Source: Pseudogemmobacter humi (GTDB lineage Bacteria > Pseudomonadota > Alphaproteobacteria > Rhodobacterales > Rhodobacteraceae). From it: DNA of 64,000 nt. Shown piece by piece: positions 26,905 through 35,531 of the stretch. Where the stretch lies: positions 1-64,000 of the forward strand of contig NZ_UXAW01000071.1 of assembly GCF_900609055.1 (NCBI RefSeq), given 5' to 3'. Below the pieces are notes generated by a model. The model saw nothing but the letters and a program-made list of their open reading frames with translations. It was not told where the DNA came from and did no database searches. Position 1 is the stretch's first letter. Each line of letters begins with the position of its first letter. The translations under genes and the position numbers were made by a program.

Positions 26905-28182
26905 TCAAGCTTTGCGGCCGATGCTGAGGATCTGGTAGAGCACCAGCGCCGCCAGCGTCGAGGTGCCGATCCCGCCGAGCGCGAAATCGCCGATGTTCAG
27001 CGTGAAGTCGCCCGCGCCGAAGATCAGCGACACGCCGACGGTGAACAGGTTGCGCGGGTCGGTGAAATCGACCTGGTTGACCACCCAGATCCGCGCCATC
27101 GCCGAGGCGATCAGCCCGAAGACCGAAACCGCCAGCCCGGCCAGCACCGGCGCCGGGATGGTTTGCAGGATCGCGCCGAATTTGGGCGACAGGCCCAGCC
27201 CCATGGCGACCAGCGCCGCGATCACGAAGATCAGCGTCGAATAGACCCGGGTCATCGCCATCACGCCGATGTTCTCGGCATAGGTGGTCACACCCGTGCC
27301 GCCGCCCGATCCGGCGATCATGGTGGCGATGCCGTCACCAAGGAAGCCGCGGCCGATGTAGCGGTCCATGCTCTGGCCGGTGATCGAGCCGAGCGCCTTG
27401 ATATGGCCGAGGTTCTCGGCCACCAGCACGATGGCGACGGGGGCGATCAGGCTGACGGCGGGCCAGCTGAACTCGGGTGTGGTGAAATTGGGCATGCCGA
27501 ACCAGGGCGCGTCGGCCACGGCCTGGAAACCGATCCCCGGCACCAGCGCCAGCCCGTTCCCGAGCACCAGCACGAGGCCGTAGCCGAACACCAGCGCCAG
27601 CAGCACCGAGACCCGGCGCAGGGCCTGCGGCCCGTGGCACGAGATCAGCGCCATGCACAGAACCGTGGCGAGCGCGATGGAGATATGCGCCCCGCTTCCC
27701 TTGAGCTGCCCCACCGCCACGGGGGCAAGGTTCAGCCCGATCGCCACCCCGATGGCGCCGGTCACCGCGGGCGGCATCAGCTTTTCGACCCAGCCCGAGC
27801 CGATTGCCATCACCACCAGCCCGATCAGCGCATAGATCAGCCCGCAGGCGATGATGCCGCCAAGCGCGAGGCCGATGTTCGGGTTCGGCCCCGATCCGGC
27901 ATAGCCCGTGACTGCCATCACCACCGCGATGAAGGCGAAGGAGGAGCCCAGATAGCTCGGCACCCGCCCGCCGGTGATCAGGAAGAAGAGCAGCGTGCCC
28001 ACCCCCGAGAAGAACACCGCGACATTGGGATCGAACCCCATGATCAGCGGCGCCACGATGGTCGAGCCGGACATGGCCAGGAGGTGCTGGACCCCCATCG
28101 CCAGCGAGGCCCCGGCCGGCAGCCTCTCGTCCGGCAGGACGGTGGCGCCGGAAGCCGCGCGCCATTTCGGGAAATAAGACAT
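26905..28182 (-). CDS. NCS2 nucleobase permease (RutG/UraA-like)
   Basis: 425 residues with about 12-14 membrane segments. Motifs: GVQHLLAMSGSTIVAPLIMGF near the start, then AENLGHIKALGSITGQ and GGTGVTTYAENIGVMAMTRVYS, which are closest in style to RutG/UraA pyrimidine permeases (proton symport). The start is the ATG at 28182, with GAGGA 5 bp upstream. It lies downstream of puuD on the same strand, so uric acid or another purine is also a possible substrate. A triple palindrome separates it from puuD. Confidence 0.88.
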   Translation of the reverse strand: MSYFPKWRAASGATVLPDERLPAGASLAMGVQHLLAMSGSTIVAPLIMGFDPNVAVFFSGVGTLLFFLITGGRVPSYLGSSFAFIAVVMAVTGYAGSGPNPNIGLALGGIIACGLIYALIGLVVMAIGSGWVEKLMPPAVTGAIGVAIGLNLAPVAVGQLKGSGAHISIALATVLCMALISCHGPQALRRVSVLLALVFGYGLVLVLGNGLALVPGIGFQAVADAPWFGMPNFTTPEFSWPAVSLIAPVAIVLVAENLGHIKALGSITGQSMDRYIGRGFLGDGIATMIAGSGGGTGVTTYAENIGVMAMTRVYSTLIFVIAALVAMGLGLSPKFGAILQTIPAPVLAGLAVSVFGLIASAMARIWVVNQVDFTDPRNLFTVGVSLIFGAGDFTLNIGDFALGGIGTSTLAALVLYQILSIGRKA

Positions 28183-28270
28183 GGATTCCTCGGGTTTGTC
28201 TTTGCGCATCAGGCCATAGCGGAAAACCGCCCATGCCCGCCAGCCCCTCTCTGCCGCCGGAAAGCGGGCC

Positions 28271-28336
28271 AAAATCCTTCAAAGGATTTTGCAAATTTCT
28301 TCGAAGAAATTTGACCGGAATTTTGGAAAATTCCGG
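28271..28336. terminator. three adjacent palindromes between puuD and the NCS2 permease gene
   Basis: 28271-28290 (arms AAAATCCTT, CA centre), 28293-28312 (20-bp perfect palindrome centred on TTCGAA) and 28315-28336 (arms CCGGAATTTT, GG centre). The third matches the second palindrome after soxZ except for the centre. They lie just after the puuD stop and probably terminate or stabilise its transcript, yet the permease gene reads in the same direction. Confidence 0.65.
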
Positions 28337-28340
28337 GCGC

Positions 28341-29561
28341 TCAGCCCGCACCCGCGCGGAACCAGGCGGCGATCAGGCGGCGCTCGTCCTCTTCCATGAA
28401 GCTGAGGTTCCCCGGCGGCATCGCATGGCTGACCCCGGCCTGAAGGAAGATCCGCCGCGCCGCATGGGCGATCTGGCTATCCGTCTCCAGCACCACGCCT
28501 TTCGGGGGCCAGTGCAGCCCCTCCCACAGGGGCTCGGCCGCATGGCACATGGCACAGCGGCCCTGGACGATGGTGACGACATCATCGAAGCCCGGCGCTG
28601 CGGCGAAGCGCAGGGCCTCGCCCTTCAGCGCGGCCTCGCCGGGCTCCGTGCGCAGGGGCGCGGTCGAAAGCCAGGCGATCAGCAGGAACAGCACCACGGT
28701 GACGCCCCAGGTCCAGTGCGGATTGCCGCGGCCCGCGTGGCGGGTGTTGAACCAGTGCCGGATCGTCACTCCGATCAGGAAGATCAGGCTGGCCATGATC
28801 CAGTTGTATTCGGTGGCGAAGACCAGCGGGTAATGGTTCGACAGCATCAGAAACAGCACCGGCAGCGTCAGGTAATTATTATGCGTGCTGCGCTGCTTGG
28901 CGATGCGGCCGTATTTCGGATCGGGCGTGCGGCCCGCCCGCAGATCCGCCACCACGATCTTCTGATTGGGAATGATGATGAAGAAGACATTCGCGCTCAT
29001 GATCGTCGCGGTGAAGGCGCCGAGGTGCAACAGCGCCGCGCGGCTCGAGAACATCTGCGTGTAGAAATACGCCATGCCCACCAGCACCGCGAACAGGGCC
29101 AGCATCACCAGCGTCTGGTTCGCGTTGACGAAGGTCTTGCAGATCCGGTCGTAGACCAGCCAGCCGAAGGCCAGCGAGGCCAGCGAAACCGCCACCGCCT
29201 GCCAGATCTCCAACGCGCGCACCTGCGGGTCGATCAGGAACATCTCCGCCCCGAGGTAATAGACCAGCACCAGCATCGCGAAACCCGAAAGCCAGGTGGC
29301 GTAGCTTTCCCATTTGAACCAGATCAGATGTTCGGGCAGCCGGGCGGGGGCGACCAGATATTTCCGGATGTGATAGAATCCGCCGCCGTGAACCTGCCAT
29401 TCCTCGCCATGCGCGCCCGCGGGCAGGTCGGGCGCGGGCCTGAGCCCCAGGTCGAGCGCGACGAAATAGAAGGACGATCCGATCCAGGCGATGGCGGTGA
29501 TCACATGCAGCCAGCGGACGGCGATCTCCACCCATTCCCACAGCACCACCCAGTCATACAT
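28341..29561 (-). CDS. puuD: membrane-bound urate hydroxylase with C-terminal cytochrome c domain
   Basis: 406 residues: an N-terminal region of eight or so membrane helices (starting WVEIAVRWLHVITAIAWIGS), conserved His residues, and a C-terminal cytochrome c domain with CAMCH near residue 335 and a Met ligand region (SHAMPPGN). PuuD oxidises urate to 5-hydroxyisourate using a cytochrome c acceptor and replaces soluble uricase. The start is the ATG at 29561, with GGGGAGG upstream. The product is used by UraH (31.4 kb) and the PuuE-UraD fusion (31.9 kb). Confidence 0.94.
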   Translation of the reverse strand: MYDWVVLWEWVEIAVRWLHVITAIAWIGSSFYFVALDLGLRPAPDLPAGAHGEEWQVHGGGFYHIRKYLVAPARLPEHLIWFKWESYATWLSGFAMLVLVYYLGAEMFLIDPQVRALEIWQAVAVSLASLAFGWLVYDRICKTFVNANQTLVMLALFAVLVGMAYFYTQMFSSRAALLHLGAFTATIMSANVFFIIIPNQKIVVADLRAGRTPDPKYGRIAKQRSTHNNYLTLPVLFLMLSNHYPLVFATEYNWIMASLIFLIGVTIRHWFNTRHAGRGNPHWTWGVTVVLFLLIAWLSTAPLRTEPGEAALKGEALRFAAAPGFDDVVTIVQGRCAMCHAAEPLWEGLHWPPKGVVLETDSQIAHAARRIFLQAGVSHAMPPGNLSFMEEDERRLIAAWFRAGAG

Positions 29562-29685
29562 CGCTGTCCTCCCCGGATCGCTGCGCACAAGGCTATACCG
29601 GCCGGGCGGGGGCTGTGAATCCCGATAATGCCGCGGGCTTCCTCCGCCTGGGCCGGGGGACAGCCGCCCCGGCGATGTCCCGGCC

Positions 29686-29730
29686 CCGGAGCCTTCGAAG
29701 GCTCCGGCCCGGATTTTTCGAAAAATCCGG
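29686..29730. terminator. two adjacent perfect palindromes upstream of puuD
   Basis: 29686-29707 (arms CCGGAGCCTT, CG centre) and 29709-29730 (arms CCGGATTTTT, CG centre), one base apart. They lie between the DUF2125 gene end (29812, same strand) and the puuD start, so they are downstream of DUF2125 and likely stop that transcript. Confidence 0.65.
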
Positions 29731-29811
29731 GGTAGCGCGCGCAGCCCGGGGCCAGAAAGCAAGACGCGGCCCCCGGAAGGAGGCCGCGTGCCCTGCATCC
29801 GTATCGGAAGG

Positions 29812-31326
29812 TTACTGGATCTGCTGGCCGTTGGCGAAGATCTGGAAGCCCTCTTTGAACTCGACCTTCGAGGTCAGCGTGTCGGGCTCGCTGCCCGGAA
29901 CCATGAAGCCGCCCATCATCATCCGGGCCATCATCGCATCATCCTCGCTGAGGATGCCGGTGGCGATCAGCCCGTTGATCAGCTGATCGGCGCCCGAGAT
30001 GTTCACGGTGGCCTCGCCCAGGGGCGCCGGGAAGCCCGCGGTATTGTCGAAGGTCAGCGCGCCGGTCGCGTCGAGCGCCGCCCCGGCGAGTTTCAGCGCC
30101 ATCTGATTGATGTTGAGCGATTCCGGCTCGGGCACCACTGCGGGCCCGCCGGTCTCGTCGGCGACCATCATGGCGATCCAGTCGACCTTCGCCTTGCCGG
30201 CAAGATCCACCGCCAGGTCGAAGGGCTCGCGCTTCAGCGCGGCGCCGGGGTCGAACATGCCCCAGACCTCGTCGTTCAGCACCAGCTGGCCCAGTTTCAG
30301 CACCATGCCGTAATCCCCGGCAGTCTCGCCCGACATGACCGGCGACAGCAGGTTCATCTCGATCGTGTCCATGCTGATCTTCACCGGCGCCGGCGAGGCC
30401 GGGGTGGTGATGTCCATGGTGAAGCCGCCGTCGCCTTTCGAGGTCAGGCTGAACACATCCTTGTTGAACAGCAGATCTGCGGTGCCGGCGCCGGCCTCCA
30501 TCACCATGTCGTAGGGCAGGAACATGTCCTGCTGGCTGGCCGTGCCTTTCGACACGCCCTGGGTGGAGTTGAGCTTCACCGACAGGCCCTGTTGCAGCGC
30601 CTCGCCGAATTCAGCGGCCGAATCGATCTCGCCGAGCGCGATGCCCGAGGGCAGCACGAATTCGCCGCCGATGGTGATGCTGTCGGTCTCGCTGGTCTGG
30701 GCGGTCTTCATGCCGAAAGCGGGCTGATCCGACGAGATATCGTAGATCAGCTTCGCCGCCGCCAGGGTCAGGCCGAAGGTGCGGTTGTCGCCGGGGGTGT
30801 CGCTGTACTGGCCGCTCAGATCCTGAAACCCGATGGTGCCGTTTTCCTTGCCCGGCTCGGCGGGCTGGCTTTCGTCGAAGGAATAGCCCGGGGCGGTGAA
30901 ATCATAGGTCAGGTCCAGCTTCGCGGCGCTGTAGTCGTAGACGATGCCGCCATTGCCGCCTTCCTTCGCGACAAGGCTCAGCCCGTCATGGGTCACGGCG
31001 ATCTTGCCGCCCTCTTCGGCGGTGCCGAAATCGGCGCCGATCGCATCGCCCGGCGCGATCGCCACGGTGCCGTCGGCGTTCTCGGTCAGCGTCAGGTCAG
31101 AGATGGTGAAGGCCCTGGTCTCGCCCGCGGGGGCGATGCTGATCCCGTTCAGCGTCAGCACACCGCCCGAATTGGATTCGGTGGCGGCGGTGATGTTCAG
31201 CCCGACCAGCGTCGCGCCATCCTTCCAGGATTGCCAGATCTGATCCGCGGTAAGCGCCGCATGCGCGCTGCCGCCCATCAGAACAACAATTACGGGAACG
31301 GCGGCAAAATGCCTGAGATGGGCCAT
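29812..31326 (-). CDS. DUF2125 domain protein, periplasmic
   Basis: 504 residues with a signal peptide (FAAVPVIVVLMGGSAHA). The long, beta-rich, repeat-like body and the C-terminal DTLTSKVEFKEGFQIFANG stretch match the DUF2125 family of alphaproteobacteria. Function unknown; probably exported, with no lipobox. It sits inside the purine degradation region but no enzymatic residues suggest a part in it. Confidence 0.82.
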   Translation of the reverse strand: MAHLRHFAAVPVIVVLMGGSAHAALTADQIWQSWKDGATLVGLNITAATESNSGGVLTLNGISIAPAGETRAFTISDLTLTENADGTVAIAPGDAIGADFGTAEEGGKIAVTHDGLSLVAKEGGNGGIVYDYSAAKLDLTYDFTAPGYSFDESQPAEPGKENGTIGFQDLSGQYSDTPGDNRTFGLTLAAAKLIYDISSDQPAFGMKTAQTSETDSITIGGEFVLPSGIALGEIDSAAEFGEALQQGLSVKLNSTQGVSKGTASQQDMFLPYDMVMEAGAGTADLLFNKDVFSLTSKGDGGFTMDITTPASPAPVKISMDTIEMNLLSPVMSGETAGDYGMVLKLGQLVLNDEVWGMFDPGAALKREPFDLAVDLAGKAKVDWIAMMVADETGGPAVVPEPESLNINQMALKLAGAALDATGALTFDNTAGFPAPLGEATVNISGADQLINGLIATGILSEDDAMMARMMMGGFMVPGSEPDTLTSKVEFKEGFQIFANGQQIQ

Positions 31327-31425
31327 GGAACCTCTCCTGACGGATGATAAAACTCGCGCGACACATGGACCAGTTTGCCGGCGCTCTGCAAGTCGGGCTT
31401 TTGTTACCGGCGCATTACCGCGGGC

Positions 31426-31779
31426 TCAGCTGCCGCGATAGGTCGAATAGGCCCAGGGGCTGAGAAGCAGCGGCACATGATAGTGCTGCGCGGGATCGCT
31501 GACACCGAACCGGATCGGGATCTGGTCGAGGAACAGGATCTCCGCCCCCGCCCCGTTCGCCCGCAGATAATCGCCCGCGAAGAACACCAGCTCATAGACG
31601 CCCGCTTTCAGCGCGGCACCGCTCAGCAGCGGCGCGTCGGTGCGGCCATCGGCATTGGTCGCGGTTTCCGCGATCCTGCGATGCGAATGTCCGCTCAGCC
31701 GGTAAAGCGCGATCTTCACGCCCGCCGCCGGGCAGCCGCGCGCAGTATCCAGCACATGGGTCGTCAGCCTGCCGCTCAT
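31426..31779 (-). CDS. uraH: 5-hydroxyisourate hydrolase
   Basis: 117-residue transthyretin-related protein. It has the N-terminal LTTHVLDTARGCPAAGV, the central HRRIAETATNADGRT and the C-terminal YRGS tetrapeptide that marks HIU hydrolases. It opens 5-hydroxyisourate to OHCU, the step after PuuD. GGAGG precedes the ATG at 31779. It is divergent from the puuE-uraD fusion gene (125 bp between starts), which points to shared control of the two. Confidence 0.95.
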   Translation of the reverse strand: MSGRLTTHVLDTARGCPAAGVKIALYRLSGHSHRRIAETATNADGRTDAPLLSGAALKAGVYELVFFAGDYLRANGAGAEILFLDQIPIRFGVSDPAQHYHVPLLLSPWAYSTYRGS

Positions 31780-31903
31780 CCGCTTCCCCTCCGCTCTGTT
31801 CCAAGCAAAACACGAAACGCCGCCGCTGGCGAGAGGCGGGCGAGATTGCAAGACGGCGCGGGACGTGCACTCTATGCCCGAGAGACGAAACGGAGGACCA
31901 GGG

Positions 31904-33319
31904 ATGCAGCGCTACCCCCGCGACACCCGCGGATACGGGGCAGAGCCACCCGATGCCGCCTGGCCCGGCGGCGCCAGAATCGCCGTCTCGCTGGTCCTGA
32001 ACTACGAAGAGGGCGGCGAGAACTGCCTGTTGCACGGCGATGCCCAGTCCGAGGCCTTTCTGTCCGACATCGCCGGGGCCGCGCCCTGGCCCGGCCAGCG
32101 CCATCACAATATGGAATCGCTTTACGATTACGGCGCCAGGGCCGGGTTCTGGCGGCTGCACCGCCTGTTCACTTCGCGCGGCGTGCCGGTCACCGTCTTC
32201 GGCGTGGCCTCGGCGCTGGCGCGCAGCCCGTCGCAGGTGGCCGCGATGAAGCAGGCCGGATGGGAGATCGCCAGCCACGGGCTGAAATGGGTCGAGCATC
32301 GCGACATGTCCGAGGCGGACGAGCGCCGCCAGATCGAAGACGCCTTCCGCCTGCATGAGGAAGTCACCGGCGCGCCCCCCCGCGGCTGGTACACCGGGCG
32401 CTGCTCGGCCAATACGCTGAGGCTGACGGCGGAAACCCGGCGGCTCGACTGGATTTCCGACGCCTATGACGACGACTTGCCGTATTGGCTGGAGGTTGGC
32501 GATCACGACCAGCTGGTGATCCCTTACACGCTGGAGGCGAACGACATGCGCTTCGCCACTGCGCCGGGCTATGTCACCGGCGAGGAATTCTTCACCTATC
32601 TGAAAGACACGTTCGATGTGCTCTACGCCGAAGGGCGCGAAGGCCGGGCGAAGATGTTCTCGGTCGGGCTGCACAACCGGCTGATCGGCCGCCCCGGCAA
32701 ATGCGCGGGCCTGCAACGCTTCCTCGACTATGCGCTCGGGCATGAGGGCGTCTGGTTCCCCCGCCGCCTCGACATCGCCGGTCACTGGCGCCGCACGCAT
32801 CCGCCGCGCCGGTTTGAACGCCCCTCGCAAATGACGAAAGCGCGGTTCATAGAACGCTTCGGCGGCATTTTCGAGCATTCGCCCTGGATCGCCGAACGGG
32901 CCTGGGATCTGGAACTCGGCCCCGCCCATGACTGCGCCGCGGGGCTGCACAATGCGCTGGCGCGGGTGTTCCGCACCGCGAGCCCCGAGGAACGGCTGGG
33001 CGTATTGCGCGCCCATCCCGATCTCGCCGGCAAACTGGCGCAGGCGAAACGGCTGACGGCGGATTCGACCGCCGAGCAGGCCAGCGCCGCGCTCGACGCG
33101 CTGACCGACGGAGAACGCGGCACCTTCCAGAGCCTCAACGCCGACTATACCCGACGCCACGGATTCCCCTTCATCATCGCGGTGCGCGATCACGACAAGG
33201 CCTCCATCCTCGCCGCCTTCCGCACCCGCATCGCCCATGACAGCGCCACCGAATGCGCCACCGCCTGCGCCCAGGTGGAGCGGATCGCGGAACTCCGCCT
33301 GAAGGATCTCCTGCCATGA
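31904..33319 (+). CDS. puuE: bifunctional allantoinase (PuuE type) / OHCU decarboxylase fusion
   Basis: 471 residues, two enzymes in one chain. The N-terminal polysaccharide-deacetylase-like domain (1-305) carries LNYEEGGENC, SHGLKWVEH and RPGK, typical of PuuE, which hydrolyses allantoin to allantoate. The C-terminal domain (about 310-471) carries ERFGGIFEHSPWIAERAW, AHPDLAGKLA and FNADYTRRHGFPFIIAVR-like sequence (NADYTRRHGFPF here), the OHCU decarboxylase (UraD) motifs that give S-allantoin. So consecutive but reversed steps are joined. GGAGG lies 8 bp before the ATG at 31904. The stop overlaps the next start (ATGA). Confidence 0.94.
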   Translation: MQRYPRDTRGYGAEPPDAAWPGGARIAVSLVLNYEEGGENCLLHGDAQSEAFLSDIAGAAPWPGQRHHNMESLYDYGARAGFWRLHRLFTSRGVPVTVFGVASALARSPSQVAAMKQAGWEIASHGLKWVEHRDMSEADERRQIEDAFRLHEEVTGAPPRGWYTGRCSANTLRLTAETRRLDWISDAYDDDLPYWLEVGDHDQLVIPYTLEANDMRFATAPGYVTGEEFFTYLKDTFDVLYAEGREGRAKMFSVGLHNRLIGRPGKCAGLQRFLDYALGHEGVWFPRRLDIAGHWRRTHPPRRFERPSQMTKARFIERFGGIFEHSPWIAERAWDLELGPAHDCAAGLHNALARVFRTASPEERLGVLRAHPDLAGKLAQAKRLTADSTAEQASAALDALTDGERGTFQSLNADYTRRHGFPFIIAVRDHDKASILAAFRTRIAHDSATECATACAQVERIAELRLKDLLP

Positions 33320-34158
33320 CCCCCCGCAGCTATCACATCCCCCAGGGCGGCCTGCCGCCGCAGACGCAGCTGATGACGCAACGCGCGGTCTTTACCGAAT
33401 CTTACGCGGTGATCCCGAAAGGCTGCTTCTCCGACATCGTGACCAGCTTCCTGCCGGGCTGGACGAAAACCCGGCTCTGGATCATCGCAAGGCCGATGAC
33501 AGGCTTCGCCGAAACCTTCAGCCAATATGTGATGGAGGTGGAACCCGGCGGCGGCTCGGACACGCCCGAGCCCGAGGCGGGTGCCGAAGCCTGGCTGTTC
33601 TTCACCGCCGGCCTCGCCACGCTGACCATCGGCGGGGAAGGCTATGAGACCGGCCCCGGCAGCTTCGCCTATATCCCGCCCGGCACGTCCTGGAGCCTTT
33701 ACGCCGAGGGCCGCGCGCCCGCCCGTTTCCACTGGATCCGCAAGCTCTGGGAGCCCGCCCCCGGCCTCACGCCGCCAGATCCGGTGGTGATCAGCGAAGA
33801 CGACATCCCGCCCACACCGATGCCCGATACCGAAGGGGCCTGGGCCACCACCCGCTTCGTGGACCCAACTGACCTGCGCCACGACGGCCATGTCACCATC
33901 GTCACCTTCCAGCCCGGAGGCACCATCCCCTTCGAGGAAACCCATGTCATGGAACACGGGCTCTACGTTCTGGAAGGCAAGGCGGTCTACAGGCTCAACC
34001 GCGACTGGGTCGAGGTCGAGGCCGGCGATTTCATGTGGCTGCGCGCCTTCTGCCCGCAGGCCTGCTACGCCGGCGGCCCCGGCCCGTTCCGCTACCTGCT
34101 CTACAAGGACGTGAACCGCCACGCGAAACTGCGCGGCCCCGGCGGCTTCGGTCGCTGA
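33316..34158 (+). CDS. allE: (S)-ureidoglycine aminohydrolase
   Basis: 280 residues, two cupin modules (metal-binding ETHVMEHGLYVLEGKAVY in the second). It releases ammonia from ureidoglycine to give ureidoglycolate. The N-terminus YHIPQGGLPPQTQLMTQRAVFTESYAVIP is typical of bacterial UGHY. It is in ATGA overlap with the puuE-uraD fusion. Its substrate needs an allantoate amidohydrolase (AllC), which is not encoded in this window. Confidence 0.92.
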   Translation: MTPRSYHIPQGGLPPQTQLMTQRAVFTESYAVIPKGCFSDIVTSFLPGWTKTRLWIIARPMTGFAETFSQYVMEVEPGGGSDTPEPEAGAEAWLFFTAGLATLTIGGEGYETGPGSFAYIPPGTSWSLYAEGRAPARFHWIRKLWEPAPGLTPPDPVVISEDDIPPTPMPDTEGAWATTRFVDPTDLRHDGHVTIVTFQPGGTIPFEETHVMEHGLYVLEGKAVYRLNRDWVEVEAGDFMWLRAFCPQACYAGGPGPFRYLLYKDVNRHAKLRGPGGFGR

Positions 34159-34181
34159 TCCCTCTGCACTACCCCCGCCCC

Positions 34182-34266
34182 TCATTTTCTGTCTCTAAAT
34201 ATCCCGGGTATGCTGCCGGATCCGCCACCGGTTCAAGGAACCGGCGGCATGGGGGCAGAGCCCCGG
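34182..34266 (+). repeat. Rhodobacteraceae-type intergenic repeat with hairpins
   Basis: Begins with a CTCTAAATATCCCGGG-like core and ends in GGGGGC-AGAG-CCCCGG, with an inner inverted repeat (CCGGTTC / GAACCGG) near 34229-34245. The core resembles the reverse complement of the repeat at 34774-34824 (CCAAATACCCC), so it is likely a diverged member of the same class. It fills most of the gap between allE and allA. Confidence 0.5.
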
Positions 34267-34294
34267 CGCTTTCCACCATCCAACAGGCCCGACC

Positions 34295-34765
34295 ATGCGC
34301 GACATCCGCCCCGAACCGCTGAGCGCCGCCGCCTTCGCCCCTTTCGGCGAGGTGCTCGAAGCCGCGGGCGAGTACCGCCTCATCAATGAGGGGCTCTGCC
34401 GTCGCCACCACGACCTCGCCCGGCTCGAACTCACGGACGGCCGCGCCGGGATCTCGGTCTTCCAGGCCGAGCCGCGCAGCCTGCCCTATGTCTTCGATCT
34501 GATCGAGCGCCACCCACAGGGCAGCCAGGCCTTCCTGCCGCTCTCGCAGCAGCCCTTCCTCGTGATCGTCGCGGAAGCCCCCGGCGCGGTGCCGCGCGCG
34601 TTCCTGACCAACGGCGCGCAGGGCATCAACCTGCGCCGCGGCACCTGGCACGGCGTGCTGGCGCCGCTCGCGCCCCCCGGCCTCTTCGCCGTGGTGGACC
34701 GGATCGGACCCGGACCGAATCTGGAGGAATACCGTTATCCCGCGCCCTGGCGGGTACCAGGCTGA
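34295..34765 (+). CDS. allA: ureidoglycolate lyase
   Basis: 156-residue AllA family enzyme that splits ureidoglycolate into glyoxylate and urea. Motifs: PFGEVLE, AGISVFQAEPRSLPYVFDLIERHPQGSQAF and LRRGTWHGVLAPL. Last step of the purine pathway encoded here. It is convergent with hisG, with a 51-bp repeat lying between. Confidence 0.94.
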   Translation: MRDIRPEPLSAAAFAPFGEVLEAAGEYRLINEGLCRRHHDLARLELTDGRAGISVFQAEPRSLPYVFDLIERHPQGSQAFLPLSQQPFLVIVAEAPGAVPRAFLTNGAQGINLRRGTWHGVLAPLAPPGLFAVVDRIGPGPNLEEYRYPAPWRVPG

Positions 34766-34773
34766 AGCGAAAG

Positions 34774-34824
34774 CCGGGGGTTTCACACCCCCGGGCCCCC
34801 GTGGGGTATTTGGATCAAGGTGAA
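34774..34824 (+). repeat. 51-bp palindromic repeat, copy A (intergenic allA/hisG)
   Basis: Starts CCGGGGGTTTCACACCCCCG, which folds into a hairpin, and ends TATTTGGATCAAGGTGAA. Copy B at 45653-45703 inside xdhB differs at only two of 51 positions. Located between two convergent genes, where it probably also serves as a terminator. Confidence 0.8.
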
Positions 34825-34826
34825 AG

Positions 34827-35531
34827 TCAGAAGACCGGGAGCGGAAGGCCGAGGCTTGCCGCCAATCCTGCGAGCGCGGAGCGTTCCGGCCCGCCCCACT
34901 CCGCATTGTGCGCGGCGTAAAGCGTGGCCTGGCTCTGATGGATCGGGCCGTCGGACAGGATCTTCAGGTGGTTCGCCCGCAAAGTCTCGCCGGTCGAGGT
35001 GATATCGGCGATGGCTTCGGCGGTCAGGTTCTTCACCGTGCCCTCGGTCGCGCCCTGGCTGTCCACCAAAGCGTAATCCGCCACCCCGTTGCGGGTCAGG
35101 TGGTCGCGCACCAGCCGGTGGTATTTGGTGGCGATCCGCAGCCGGAAGCCGTGACGCGCGCGGAAGGCGGCGGCGGCGGCATCCAGATCGTCGAGCGTGT
35201 CCACGTCGATCCAGGCCGCCGGCACCGCGATCACCAGATCGGCATGGCCGAAGCCAAGCCGCGCCCATTCGCTCACCTGATTCTGCCAGCCCGCCAGCTT
35301 GTCGCGCACGAGGTCCGAGCCGGTCACGCCGAGATGGATCCGCCCCGCCGCCAGTTCGCGCGGGATCTCACCCGCCGACAAGAGCACCAGTTCGACCCCC
35401 CCGACCCCTTCGACCGCGCCGGAATATTCGCGCTCGTTGCCGGTGCGCGCCATGGCCACGCCGCGCGCGCCGAACCAGTCGAAGGTCTTCTCCATCAGCC
35501 GGCCCTTTGAGGGCACCCCGATCTTGAGCAT
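34827..35531 (-). CDS. hisG: ATP phosphoribosyltransferase, short form (HisG-S)
   Basis: 234 residues, catalysing the first step of histidine synthesis. The short form lacks the C-terminal regulatory domain and needs HisZ, encoded directly upstream. Motifs: LKIGVPSKGRL, then HLGVTGSDLVRD and VDSQGATEGTVKNL. The ATG at 35531 overlaps the hisZ stop (TGATG). The short C-terminal tail ends right beside the repeat at 34774. Confidence 0.94.
   Translation of the reverse strand: MLKIGVPSKGRLMEKTFDWFGARGVAMARTGNEREYSGAVEGVGGVELVLLSAGEIPRELAAGRIHLGVTGSDLVRDKLAGWQNQVSEWARLGFGHADLVIAVPAAWIDVDTLDDLDAAAAAFRARHGFRLRIATKYHRLVRDHLTRNGVADYALVDSQGATEGTVKNLTAEAIADITSTGETLRANHLKILSDGPIHQSQATLYAAHNAEWGGPERSALAGLAASLGLPLPVF

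Noticed and set aside
28271-28336. CRISPR-like array
   Set aside because: The elements are self-palindromes of differing sequence with 2-bp spacing, not direct repeats with spacers.
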